From: Plectrocnemia conspersa
Taxonomy: Eukaryota; Arthropoda; Insecta; Trichoptera; Polycentropodidae
Assembly: GCA_009617715.1 (NCBI GenBank)
Contig: VTFK01000075.1
Span: 186,001-250,000 of the forward strand
DNA length: 64,000 bases
Direction: 5' to 3'
The position numbers were made by a program, and so were the translations under genes. This document shows positions 1-11,316 of this stretch, one piece after another (within the stretch, counting starts at the first letter, position 1; each line of letters starts with the position of its first letter). Under the pieces are notes generated by a model. That model saw only the letters and a list, made by a program, of their open reading frames with translations, ran no database searches and was not told where the DNA came from.

Positions 1-100
1 TGGGCCAATTGTGTATTTATATGTCGAATTAACAGCCCGAAACTATTTTTAACTGCTGTTTAGTTGAGCTGAAACGAAATTAAAATATATAAATATTAAT

Positions 101-640
101 TGCCGGCAAGTTCAATCGTGGCCGTACACTTTGCGAAAGGGCTGTGCGTGTTTGCGTGCATTAAGGGCCTTCGTGTCGAAGAGTCGAAAAACACACTGTG
201 TGGTGCCTGTGTATATTAGTCCGCCTAGGCTGGCAGCTAGCCGGAGAGCTAATCTCGGGATTACTTTATTGTCTGGAAAAACCGACGCGGTGTACTATAC
301 ACCGCGAGCGGCTGGAAAACTCGTCGCTTTTGTTGCCCAAGGAAATCCATCCGAGCACGTTTGGATAAGAAGACGGATAACGCTGCGGGGAGGCCCGTTG
401 TTCGTAGCAGGTGAGCTTAGTACTAAACCAAATTAATTATTGTTTGTAAGCCGATACTCGGACGGTCCGTTTGGGGAGTGATACACTCCTTTGTATGGAT
501 TCCTTCCGAGAATCACAAAAAATGTTCAAGAAAAACGCGATGCTTTGGGCGTGGTTTAACAAACAGGATTTCACGCATCGACTTTTCAGTGAGAATAGGA
601 TTGAAGGGGTAGTTAAATATCTGTTCATATTTAACGACTT
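101..640. promoter_or_regulatory. GC-richer island, candidate regulatory element or untranslated exon
   Basis: This patch is clearly richer in G, C and CpG than the DNA after it. An open frame of 101 codons runs on the plus strand from 131 to 436, but the protein has no domain I recognise and an antisense frame follows closely, so coding is doubtful. Visible signals are a perfect hairpin at 286-306 (9-bp arms, 3-nt loop), an inverted homeodomain-like pair TAATC/GATTA at 250-263, and a good splice-donor-like string CAGGTGAGC near 408-416. An untranslated first exon or a conserved enhancer are both possible; neither is proven. Confidence 0.3.
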
Positions 641-808
641 ATCCCTTTTCCACGCTTAGTGACGAAATATAGAATTTTGGTATCGTTAGCATCTTCGTGT
701 ACGAACGTATTATTGTTTAATAATTAGTAATTATTTAAATACAATTTCAAACATATTTGTTATATTTTGGTATTTACTACCAAAAAGCATTGCAAATTAA
801 GAAAAAAA

Positions 809-1258
809 AATATACTTAATAATTTTAATATTGCTACTATTATACCTATACACAAAATAAAAAATAGTAAAAAGGTTGAGAAAATGAGACCTATTAACAT
901 GTTGCCTTGTATATAAAAAGTGATGGAAGAAGTAGTAATAAAACAATTAAAGGACTTTATTATTTCTCAAAACATTCTATGTTAACAATTCAGAAAAAAA
1001 ACATTTCACTGAGAATGCATTATAAATAGTGATAGATGATTATTGTTGGCTAATGATTTGAACAAAATCATTAGAGCAGTTTTCTTGGATTACATGAACG
1101 CTTTCGAAATAATAGACTAAATAATAATGTATGAAAATCGGTATAAGTAAAATAGTTTTAATATGGTTAAATAATTAAAAAAAAGAAAGCAAAAAGTTAA
1201 AATAAATTATGCTTATTCCAAAGAGAAATTGATATCTCACTGTGTATCATAAGAGTTT
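809..1258 (+). mobile_element. Decayed LINE fragment (reverse transcriptase region)
   Basis: The sequence aligns base by base, with many substitutions and small gaps, to 52,021-52,480 of the better LINE copy in this window. The shared part runs from the block encoding the basic stretch before motif A, through motif A (a FLDY-like remnant near 1,083-1,096), to just before the PQGS block. Stop codons and frameshifts are frequent, so it is dead. Both ends are lost, and neither a tail nor target duplications are visible. It is more diverged than the 51.6-kb copy, so it is probably an older insertion of the same family. Confidence 0.75.
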
Positions 1259-3060
1259 AATTGAAACCATTTTTATTTATATTGTGTAAAATACAAGAAT
1301 TCTCATTTCTCAAAAAAATCAAAGCTGAATTACAGAAAAAAAATTATTGAGCTTATAATTGTTTTAATTAAACTTGTACTAATATTTGTAAATATGTTAC
1401 AATCGCTACATTTTTTTACCTCTGCATAAAAGGGTAAGTCCGTGCTAAATGTTTCAAAATATTCATGCATTTTTGGAAGCTTTTAATAGAGGGTAAAAAT
1501 ATTTGAATGGCAAAAAATTAGTTTATTACATAGCTATTTAAATTGTTTTATCTTAGCTTTAGTAATCTAAAAATAACATTATTAATTAAAAAAAAAAAAT
1601 CGCTCCGCATGGAATCGACAGATTGAGAAAATGTATGTGGGCTTTCCACAGAGTTACGTCATAAAATTTGTCTTTTGGCAAACTTTATTATTATTTTTTT
1701 TAAATGTTTCCAAAAAGATATATACATATATAAAAATGTGTAGAAGAAACAGGCTGTAATTGTCAATTTTCTCTACGATTTGGGTATAAATACAGGAGAC
1801 CGAAATTACTTCGTAGATGGATTCTTTCTGTTCCTTGAATTATTACCGTCAATTATAATAAGTCTTTGTTCTCTTTAACAATCATCGAATTATTTGTTCA
1901 TTAAAAAATAATTTGCAAGTCTGTAAGTACACACACTTACGCAATAAATTACCAAAATTTTCATTATTTTTTTATAAATTACTATATTTATCATTAATTA
2001 ATTAGTGAGTTGACTGTTTAAGTAAATGTTTGATTCTCGATGTTTTTTTAAATTTAATAAGCCAAAAATTGGGCCAAATTCAATTTATTGAAATATTGCA
2101 TTATTTTATTGAAACACTAAAAAAACATTAATTTAGAGATTTTTTTAAAAGTTTAAAAATATATTTTTGTTTGCAATAATTATTTTGAAACAATAAATTA
2201 TTGCAAATATTTTTTTTCAATTTTTTATATATTATATATATTACTTTTAATTGATCACAATTATAATATTTCACATATATAAAAATATCTGCAATAATAT
2301 ATATTATGTATTATTAAAATTACACATGTATAATATTACATATATACATTTTTTATTATTCGAAAATTCTAAGAAAATCTGAATGTAAAAGTTAGAATTC
2401 TTATTTCATCAAGACACTAGAATGTTTATTTATAACTATGTTATAGTTTACAAATAATAAGATAAGATATACTAATAAAAAGAAAAATGATAAAAGGAAA
2501 AATGATAGACTTCTTTACAAAGAAAAAATATTTTTTTATGAATTTATTATTTAAAATTAGCATTAGGACTATTTGTAACAATTTAATTATTTAGAGCCTT
2601 GGAGCTAATTTTTTTATTACTTATATACTTAATTTTTTTCTGTTAAATTTTATTTTCGGTTCTAGGGCTGCAATTGCAGAATACCCTTAGGATTTGAGGT
2701 TCGTAATAGGTTTAGAATCCAGATGCATACAATTCAATTGAATGAGTTGCCTGTGAGTTATAAAACATAAATTATCACATCAGTTTTGTTTCAGTTTATT
2801 TAATATTACAGTAAGATTTTTGTAACTAAGCTGCAATTTGTTTAAGACTGTAATGATATACGTCAGCGTACATTGAAATAGATCAGAATTCGTGATTATT
2901 ATATATTTATAATTTCGGTAGATCATTAGTTTTAACAAATTAGGTTTTCTAGATTTTATCAATCTCCGTTCTAATTAATTAAAATTGATTCAGGTCACAC
3001 ATATTTGATAATAATAAGCTACTTAAATTAAGCTCATAGAGAATTTAATATATGTAAAAA
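1259..3060. other. AT-rich noncoding DNA
   Basis: Very AT-rich sequence with A and T runs. I see no open frame with protein-like composition, no repeat with clear boundaries and no GC island. Confidence 0.6.
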
Positions 3061-3082
3061 TAGAAAATATTAATAATTTATT

Positions 3083-3530
3083 GATTCGTTACTTAAACGC
3101 AATGAATACGAGTTTTTTTTACAAACAACCTATCACTGGCGATGAAAAATGGATTGAGTACTTTATTCTGAAGATATCCGTATCATTAATTATTGCAATG
3201 GCACTGCTAATATAATTTTAAGGTTCGCATTTTTTTATTGGACAAAAAAATAGTGGATTGAATATTTGCTTTCGATTCAATACTTAAGCGAAATAAAAAC
3301 AATTTTTTCTCCAACAGCTTAACACTAGCATTGAGAATTGGATTTAGTACAATAACGTTAATCGAAAAAAAGGCACAATTATGTATCTGTTAATATTAAA
3401 AAGGTATATAAACAGTTGTCACTGAATCAAACTATTGCTTTTACAGTACTGCTCACAATTACCAAGCAAGAAGCAATCGACAGTAATATAGCAAAGTTAG
3501 ACAATAAGATGGAATTGTGTTTTATGGTGT
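3083..3530 (+). pseudogene. Mariner transposase relic with an internal duplication
   Basis: Fragments of a mariner-family transposase (cut-and-paste DNA transposase) can be read in shifted frames. At 3,083-3,130 the translation gives DSLLKRNEYEFFLQT. At 3,132-3,155, one frame over, it reads ITGDEKWI, the mariner block that holds the first catalytic aspartate. A second, more diverged copy of the same segment starts at 3,274, about 191 bp downstream, and ends in a WI-stop-YNNVNRKK string. Further on, near 3,420-3,525, come LNQTI, YCSQL and AIDSNIAKLDNKM, which match the order of mariner blocks after the WWD region. Frameshifts, stops and an internal gap make it non-functional. Inverted terminal repeats were not found. 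Confidence 0.7.
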
Positions 3531-3560
3531 AAATATTAGACGAAATGAGATTCGATAGAA

Positions 3561-6440
3561 ATATTTTTGTGCAGCTCTTGTACGAGATCACTAGATTGTA
3601 GAACAAAAAAATGTACAAGTAATTTTATCAGGAGTTCTCATGGAAAATTTACTTTAATTTTTTAAGTCAATTTACTTAAATTTTTTAAGCCATTTAGTTT
3701 TCATCGGTTTCTAAAAAATTTTTTCCTCTATCACAAAGATAAAATAACTGAATATGTTAGTTATTACCATTATTTAGAATATAACACTAATATTTCATAA
3801 GATCCCTATTATATATATGTATATTCTTATAAAATCAAAATATTTGTATTACGTAAAGTGCTCATTATTATTTACGTATTTTATTTAATATATTCGTTAT
3901 TGCTCATAAGCAAATTACAAAACTGTATATATTAATGTACAAATAATATAAATGATAAATGAGCACTTTAAGTTTCTTCATCTACAATGACGAAGTTTTA
4001 GTCGCTTTGTAAAATGTTGTTTTCAATATTGTCTCATATAATTTATTATACATATCGAGCAAGTTTGTTTATTTGTAAAAAATATTTTTACCTTCAAGTA
4101 TTCGAATCCTTGTATACTTTCATTAATATTTAATGAAAGTAATTTTCTTATAATATAATACAACAAAGGTTACTAATAATATTTAGCAAATATATTATCA
4201 AAAATACTACATAATATAAATAAAATCCTATATATTTTAAACATAAATATGATGTTAAATGCAACGTGTTATATTAAATTATATGATGCATCTTAAAGTT
4301 ATTATATTTGGTTGCATTAATTAGGAGATTTAATATCAAAGTAAAGAATAATATACGAAAAGTATGTGAGATTGTGAGTGTAATAGCACAAAGAGAATAC
4401 TATTGCTCTGTGCCACAATATAAGAGGACTTGGGAAAAAGGTTTGTGAAGATCAAGCATATTATAAAGCATGACAACATTAATAAGTTTGTTATAAGCCC
4501 ATTACTAGTATGTCGTATTTGTAAGCTTATTCTTATGTTCTTATAATCGATTAATTTCAGGTCAAATAAATAACATAAAAACATCTGCTCTTAAACGTTG
4601 ACCAAATAAACTGATGATATTCTTTGCCATATAAAAATATATGTTTTTAAATGGCACACATCGAAAAGTCACGATTATGATTCGATTTATTATATATTTT
4701 CTTTGTCCTCGTATCTGAGATAAAATACAACTATACAGCAATAGTTAACTGTGTATTGACTATTACATATAATTTACTATACTATTGAAATAAATCAAAA
4801 TATTTCATTGAAGTGGCCAGCAAAGCGTCAGTTTATCTCTGACGCTGCATGTGGGTAAAACATCGCTCCATTGAATCGCAAAACAGAAAATGGTATTTCA
4901 TAGTAAACTATCACCCATTGATGCTTTCACTCGGAAAAATTACCTAGTTTTCCCGATCGACTAAAAAAAAATTCACCTAACTGACCTCGATCTGTCTCTC
5001 TCACACTACGTAAAAATCTATTTAACCTCAAAAAGCACCTAGATCTCATCCGTGTGTGATGAATGCCAAAAATCTCGTGTTGTATAAACACATGAAATAT
5101 ATTATATATCTAGGTCGAAGAACCCTTTTCATACAACATTTCGCCGCTTATCTGCATCCGACCTAAATCTTCTCCTTTCGCATACGTTATTCGAATATAT
5201 ATATTTTCGAACGTTTCTAACCTCGATAACATACATTATATAACGTTAACAATATACAGTATGGTTATTATAACGTTAGTTAAATGTTTTCACTGTATTT
5301 AATTGCGGTTTTAATCCATTGTCGAATGTCATGCGAGCACAGTATAAGTTTAGGTATGTCGATATGTGAAGAAAAGCAATTGCACGAAATATTTAACTTG
5401 CTAATGACGGTGAATAGCAAAATTTTATATTATAAAATTAAACACGCTAATAATTCCGCAGCGATTTGATTGTATCATATTTAATCGTGATTATCCAAAA
5501 ACGAAACTTTATTTTAGTAAAATATACAATGATCATTAATATAATAATTATGTACAAAAAAGTTCCTAATTTATATTTTTCTGCATATCCAATCAATAAT
5601 TTTGATAGATAAGGCAATAAAAAAATATTAAAATACTCAAAGAAATATAAAACTTTGCATGTAAGATTTATAGAAATTTAGTGGGACAATTAATTAAAAA
5701 AACATTTCTAGGAATATTATACGAAAATTCAAGAAAAAGGTTAAATATAATAACAATGAATAACATGTAGGAATGTTTCTCCATTGCCAGAATTTTAAAC
5801 TACGCGAATAAATCAAAACATTGGATCAGAGTCCGCGCGTTTGTCAGATTCTCTAAACTTTTGGGATTTAATATTTTACTTTTAAAATTATATCTTAAAT
5901 AAAGTATTAAACCCAATAAATAATTTTACAGAGCATTACACGTTTATTTATTGTTTTTTTTTTTTTTAAATTAAACTTTATTACTATAACAAACTGTGGT
6001 AAGCACAGAGAGCACATATTAAAATTGATTGCATTGACCGTGAGAAAAAGACTTGTTGCATATAACAGCGCAATAAAAATATATCAATACTCACGACCCT
6101 TTGAAAAGTCGATAAGTGCATCATAATCGGTGATTTGGTACATTTACAAACATTAAATAATGTATGGCATTGACAGTTGAAACAGAAATGTGTTTACGGT
6201 GCTGTCGAATCTCTAACTGTTTAAACGATTCATGTTAGAAGGACAATTAAAATATACAAATCTAAGTATACTCAAAATTTATTGTCCCGTCGAGAGTAGG
6301 TGAGCAAAGGAACCTGATTTTTCATTCACTTTTTGGAATTCGCTTTCAACAGTTAGCTTAATCAAGAACTTCAATCAGTTACTCCTGAAAAATCCAAACT
6401 TTCACCACACAGACTTACAGCAAACATCAAGTGATACTTA
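3561..6440. other. AT-rich noncoding DNA
   Basis: Mostly AT-rich sequence without a credible gene. A GC-richer stretch at about 4,810-5,060 holds an 8-bp-arm hairpin (4,824-4,846, 7-nt loop). A 61-codon frame at 5,284-5,469 has no recognisable motif and is probably chance. Confidence 0.5.
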
Positions 6441-6448
6441 AAATACTG

Positions 6449-6510
6449 AAAAAGCAGCCGCTTCTCTCTTTACGGACTGGTCCAGCTATGACTTTCAAAA
6501 TCAAGAGTTC
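6449..6510 (+). repeat. Dispersed repeat family A, copy 1
   Basis: A block of about 55-60 bp containing GCCGCTTCTCTCTT followed by a CTGGTCCAGCTATGACTTTC-type string. It recurs at 62,424-62,480 in the same orientation and at 42,733-42,785 inverted. The copies differ at several positions, so this is an old dispersed family rather than a recent duplication. The full element boundaries are not visible. Confidence 0.6.
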
Positions 6511-8960
6511 CACACGATTTTAGAATATTTTATATATATTATAATTTTTTTATTAATTTCTTAATAAACAACTTCAGATATTAAAAAAATGAATACGCTA
6601 ACAGCTATTTCAGTTCTAAATATTTTGATAATGACTATAAAAACCTATTCGGTGATGTATGTGGTTAGATACATAAATATTAATCAAAAGTCTTTGGTAT
6701 ACAAACTTTTTGTCATTAATTAGATGACGTATTAATTGCTATTTTTAACACATACTTTGATAGAATATCATATTGTATTAAACATCATATATAATTTATT
6801 TATTAGTCACACTAACTTACTTTAAAAGCTAATAAAAAAAATAATAATAAAATATCAATTAGAAAATGTATATATCCAAAATCATGAAATAGTAATTTGC
6901 AAAGACTTTTTATTTTTCTTAAAGTTTTTTTCTATATATCTAGTGACTAACTTAATTTTATTTATGCTCTAATCTGGATAATAGAAAACTATACTAATAA
7001 GACATTTGGGTTAGTAATCAATAAAAATAATCAAACTATCTAATGCAATAGTTAGTCGCGTGACTAAGCAAGTTTTTATTTGTCTTAGTTTGACTCCACT
7101 TTCTTGGGACATGTCTGCATTTGAATTAACGTATAACTTTATTATTACAAAACTAATCTTATGGATGCTCATTTTATTTTTATATTTGCGTACATATTAA
7201 AGATAACATAAAAAAAGTAATTATATTATTTTTAGTCTATGCATCAAATATGAATAAATGTGAAGCATTATTTAGCATCACATTTTTTTATATTAACTAT
7301 AAACATATTTAATATTTTTAAAACAATTGTTTTATGAATATTAAACTGATTTACGCCATAATAAAATATGAAAAATTTCAAGGTTTATAATAATTCAAAT
7401 ACAGCCGTATCTTCAAATCGTCACAAAGTCTTCAAGTCGTCTCGAAAATCGAGTTATACTCTTGGCCCTTCAAGTACCAGATGGATGAGGCTGTTTTAGT
7501 GGCTAATATCTATTCAGAATAAGTTCCAAAAGACACCAGTTCAAGGCTAAACTGTCATTAAAGATGAAAGCAAATTAGAAAATTTTAGCGAATATCTAAC
7601 AGAAGTAGAAAAGTAATACTTAAGAAATTAATTTTTAAGGCAGCGTTCTATAGATTATATACGATTATAAAAACGGGGACAATAATTAAACCATTCAAAG
7701 TTCTGGTAACTGAATATTTTTTTAAATCTTTTTGATAAATCGTCCTTAATTGCATAAATCTGGCAACAATGGAATTTTTATTTTCGCTACCTATCTGTTT
7801 GAATAACGATTTTTATTTTTTATTTAGTGATAATTGTGTCATAAAAAAAATAAACCGCATGCAATTCATTTAGTATTGCAGAAAAAAAAATGTTTTAAAT
7901 AGGCAATTAAGGATTAAAGTAAAATTGTTTTTTAAAAGTGGATGAAAGTCATTCTTATATAGTACAATAAATTTCAACTTAACACTTTGTATAACATAAA
8001 AAAATTTCTTCTAAAACGTTATTTGGTTAAAAGCGGGAGACGAGGGTGATACTTTTTTGTACTACAATGTTAGGATTTTGTTCTTTTATTTGTTATAAAT
8101 CAAGAAAAATAGCATATATCTAGATTTCATATTGCAAATTTTATTACATTATATTTTTTATCTCAATTTAATCAATCGGTCACATTTAAAATTACTATGC
8201 AATTAAAATTCCGGTTGTAACGTTGGAAAATTATGGACTTGAAAGATTTAATAATTTGCAATGATTTTTAATTAATAAAATTAATTATATCACGACTATC
8301 GTAAACTGGGTACAAAGCTTTAAATTTAAAATATTTAAGAAAAGTGCTAGATACTGTTTTTCATATTTTGTATAAATCAATTATGTTTTAATTTAATCGA
8401 TCTACAGAAAAGTAAATTTTAATATTTGTATTATATTATAGTCTACCTGTGCGAGCAACTAAGCTAAACACAATTTGTGTTGCCTTAAATAACAATATTT
8501 TTTAACTATACATTGTAATCATTAATAATAATTTATCTTATTTTATATGCTGATATATAAATTATAGTTGTTTATTACCTTTGGTATAAAATTACAACGC
8601 AAAAAATATTTTTTCATGTAGTGTAAAGCTATGGTTAAAAAATGCATTTATTAAAACATTGCACTAGATTTCAAGTAACATCGAGTTTAAGTTAACATTT
8701 TTAAGAATCTTGTAAGGCTTGGAATGATATGATCTCATAAATAATTATAATAAATGACTGCAATAATATTTTTTCCCATTTTATTTTATGAGCCATTTAA
8801 ACTCAAAAAGATTTATTTCCCATGTTATTTTAAGAAAATTACATAGTGTATTTATTTCGTTGAAGTTTATGACAATAAGTTACATATTAAAAAAGTACAG
8901 TAATTATTGTTCAAAATTATATGTACCTCTTCATATATTAATTTTTTTTTATCATCAGTA
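6511..8960. other. AT-rich noncoding DNA
   Basis: AT-rich, with no gene recognised. A less AT-rich stretch at about 7,390-7,500 has no motif I can name. Confidence 0.5.
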
Positions 8961-8974
8961 TGAAATCTATGATA

Positions 8975-9015
8975 CACACAAATTCGGCTCGCGGGCCTTA
9001 GTTTGGCGACCCTTG
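8975..9015 (-). mobile_element. Solo terminus of a hAT-like DNA transposon
   Basis: Read on the minus strand, 9,015 to about 8,978 begins CAAGGGTCGCCAAACT and continues AAGGCCCGCGAGCC. This resembles hAT termini of the CAGGGGTCGCCAAACT...GGCCCGCGGGCC type found in many animals. The sharp change from GC-rich end to AT-rich DNA supports an element edge at 9,015. I could not find the matching opposite end upstream, so this is either a solo end or an element whose other end has decayed. Confidence 0.5.
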
Positions 9016-9120
9016 TTCTAGAAAACAACCGCACCGTTATTCACACAAACTCCCCAGCGGTTTCCCTACATAATAAATAATTCATAAATAAGATATTTTG
9101 TTTACGTAATCATCGTTCAG

Positions 9121-9590
9121 CGCATTTAATCTCGTTTCGTACAAGATCTCCGTTTGTTTGGGTCTGTTTTTGAATCTCCTCTCCGCAAACGCCCCAATAA
9201 CTTCAAAGAATCCACCCTTTTATCATTGTAAGCCTTTTGTTTTATTGTGAAATTTTATCACATAATGAAATCGGCCGGTCCAGACAGGCTATGATTTTTT
9301 GGACTCTTTTGTTCTAGAAATTGTCGATCGTGGGTCTAAGACAATGAGCCGGCCGAGGCAAGAGTGGTAAAGGTGAATAATGGCGACGGTGTGAAGATAA
9401 CGTTCCCCGTATGAAGATTCACTTATGCATAAGATAAACGGAGGCGGCGAAACTTGGCGACGCTTATCTTAATGGCGAGCTCTGCATAGATAATCACCTG
9501 GGGGGTGGAAATTGATCAAAGTTTAACGATGCTGCAGAGATAGTGTGTAGACTAAATTATTCGTAATGACCCAGAGATCGAGTGGGTTTG
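9121..9590. promoter_or_regulatory. GC-richer island with GATA and TCF-like motifs
   Basis: A patch with many CpGs inside AT-rich DNA. Four GATA-type motifs lie within about 100 bp (9,395-9,400, 9,432-9,437, 9,473-9,478 in reverse, 9,488-9,493). A 12-bp perfect palindrome, CTTATGCATAAG, sits at 9,422-9,433, and a TCF/Pangolin-like ATCAAAG at 9,515-9,521. There is no open frame worth calling. Clustered motifs and composition fit an insect enhancer, but single short motifs occur by chance and conservation cannot be judged here. Confidence 0.35.
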
Positions 9591-10354
9591 CCGTTTTCAA
9601 ATTTGTTACTTTATGTAGATTTATACGTGTGTGTATAGGCAGTTGCGAGTTTTGGAAACTAAGCATGACGCGAGTATACACGCGAGCCATGCTTGTGAGA
9701 TTATGCTATAAATAATTGATTAAATCCGTACAAGTATGTACATTAGAATCGCCAACTGTTCAGGATTGTCCTTAAACGAAAGTCCCTTTTGAGGATCCCA
9801 AATAGGTCATACCTAAAAGTAATATGAGAAAGCTACACATAAGAATTACTACAGGTTGTGATATTGTCATGACATGGCCCTATTTTTTGTGAGTTGAATA
9901 AGACAACACATATAAGCTCGGCACATGAGTTTATTTTCAAGTACAAATTAAAAAGGTTCATGAATTATTTTCAAGTCACAACAGTGATATGCGCTATTTT
10001 TCGTTGATTTCAAAGGACTGGATAGATTCGGTGTAAGCTCAGCTTGTTTGAACTTTTTAAGAAATGTGAAGAATCTGTGTCAGAATCTGGAGAAAAAAGG
10101 CACAGAGCAGGCTGGAGTGGAAAAGTTAAAGATTAGTAGATACTGTTTTATTTCAGGTGGATAAACGATTCACAAAAGACTGTAAAAAATAAAAAATATT
10201 TTAAATACTTGAAAAAGCATTACATTATACGGAACAAAATCAAAGTGAAACAGTTTCAGCATAAATTTAGCCAAATATATTACATAAACATAACTCGGGT
10301 ATCACAATCGATCAAACAGTCTGTTTTACATACATTATGTTAATGCGACTACTA

Positions 10355-10700
10355 TAATGTACAATTTCCGTGTTCTGACGTTTAATGAATCCATTGTACG
10401 AATACATTATGTTAGCTTAGGGCTTAGTTTCACGCATACCGATCTTATCTCACAGGTGAATAAAAAAAAGATATACGCTAAAGATTCGATGTCAAATATA
10501 ATCGAACCCTTTTCAACTTTGCCACGATCCTTCATCAACCTCCATGTTTTTACATCTCCCTTTGGAGTGTTTGTAAGGGATAGGGTATCATCGGTGCCGA
10601 ATGCGAACCGCGTCTTCATCCTCGCAAAGATCACACACAAGACATTTGAATATCCTCGACGCGTGAATGTGAATGTTTGACAAGCATAAAACGGATAAGA
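10355..10700. promoter_or_regulatory. GC-richer island with overlapping chance frames
   Basis: Open frames of 107 codons (plus, 10,357-10,680) and 99 codons (minus, 10,407-10,706) overlap here. Neither protein shows a domain, and sense-antisense openness is expected in such a patch. A CTTATC and a CAGGTG motif lie close together near 10,444-10,458. It is best described as a candidate conserved noncoding element. A coding exon is not excluded. Confidence 0.3.
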
Positions 10701-11164
10701 TAACACGATTAAATTACGCTTGAAGGAATGCCTATATACAAGTTACACGAAATTTTACCGCCCGAGCTAAACGAAGTGTGGTTACCGCTTGGGACGAATA
10801 AAGAATAGAGATACTATTAAAAATTGTTAAGAATGAAAGGCATTCCTATGTAACTGTGATGCCACAAATTTACGTTTTTTATTTCTAAATTTGTCCACAA
10901 TACGACCGTTAGTATATAGCTCATGTCCGAAGGATGATAGTCATAAATCATGTTAATCTGTTTGTTTTGACTTGTTTTGGGATTGCGGGACTTTATCCAA
11001 TCTGGTTCAGGCTTAGGTTGAATTTTTACTCGGAAATAAACAATTACAACTGTGTACAAAAGATCTCTCTAAATAAAAAATACCATTCTTTACATATCCT
11101 TAAAAAATTCGGTTCACAAGGTAACGAGAAATAATTTAACTTTTCTGTATGAAAATTGGCAATG

Positions 11165-11316
11165 TCACAAATGAGCGCAGACAAATGGGCGTGCGTCAAA
11201 AGAGCGCTGCATTATAAGCGCTGCGTCATAAGAGCGTTTACCAAAGCAGCGCTGTAACAAAATAGCGTGCAACATATCAGCGTTTGACAAAAGAGAGCAC
11301 GTCATAAGAGCGCAAA
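11165..11316 (+). repeat. Degenerate 14-16-bp subrepeats, left arm
   Basis: About ten units of the form GTCATAAGAGCGCT / ACAAAATAGCGTGC follow one another without spacers. The left arm has one extra unit, about 14 bp around 11,211-11,224, that is absent from the right arm. Unit gain or loss by slippage or unequal exchange explains this. Confidence 0.75.

Noticed and set aside
9016..9323. Target duplication from the shared TTGTTCTAGAAA strings at about 9,014 and 9,310
   Set aside because: The string downstream is not next to any terminal sequence, and the hAT-like end faces the other way; the match is probably chance.
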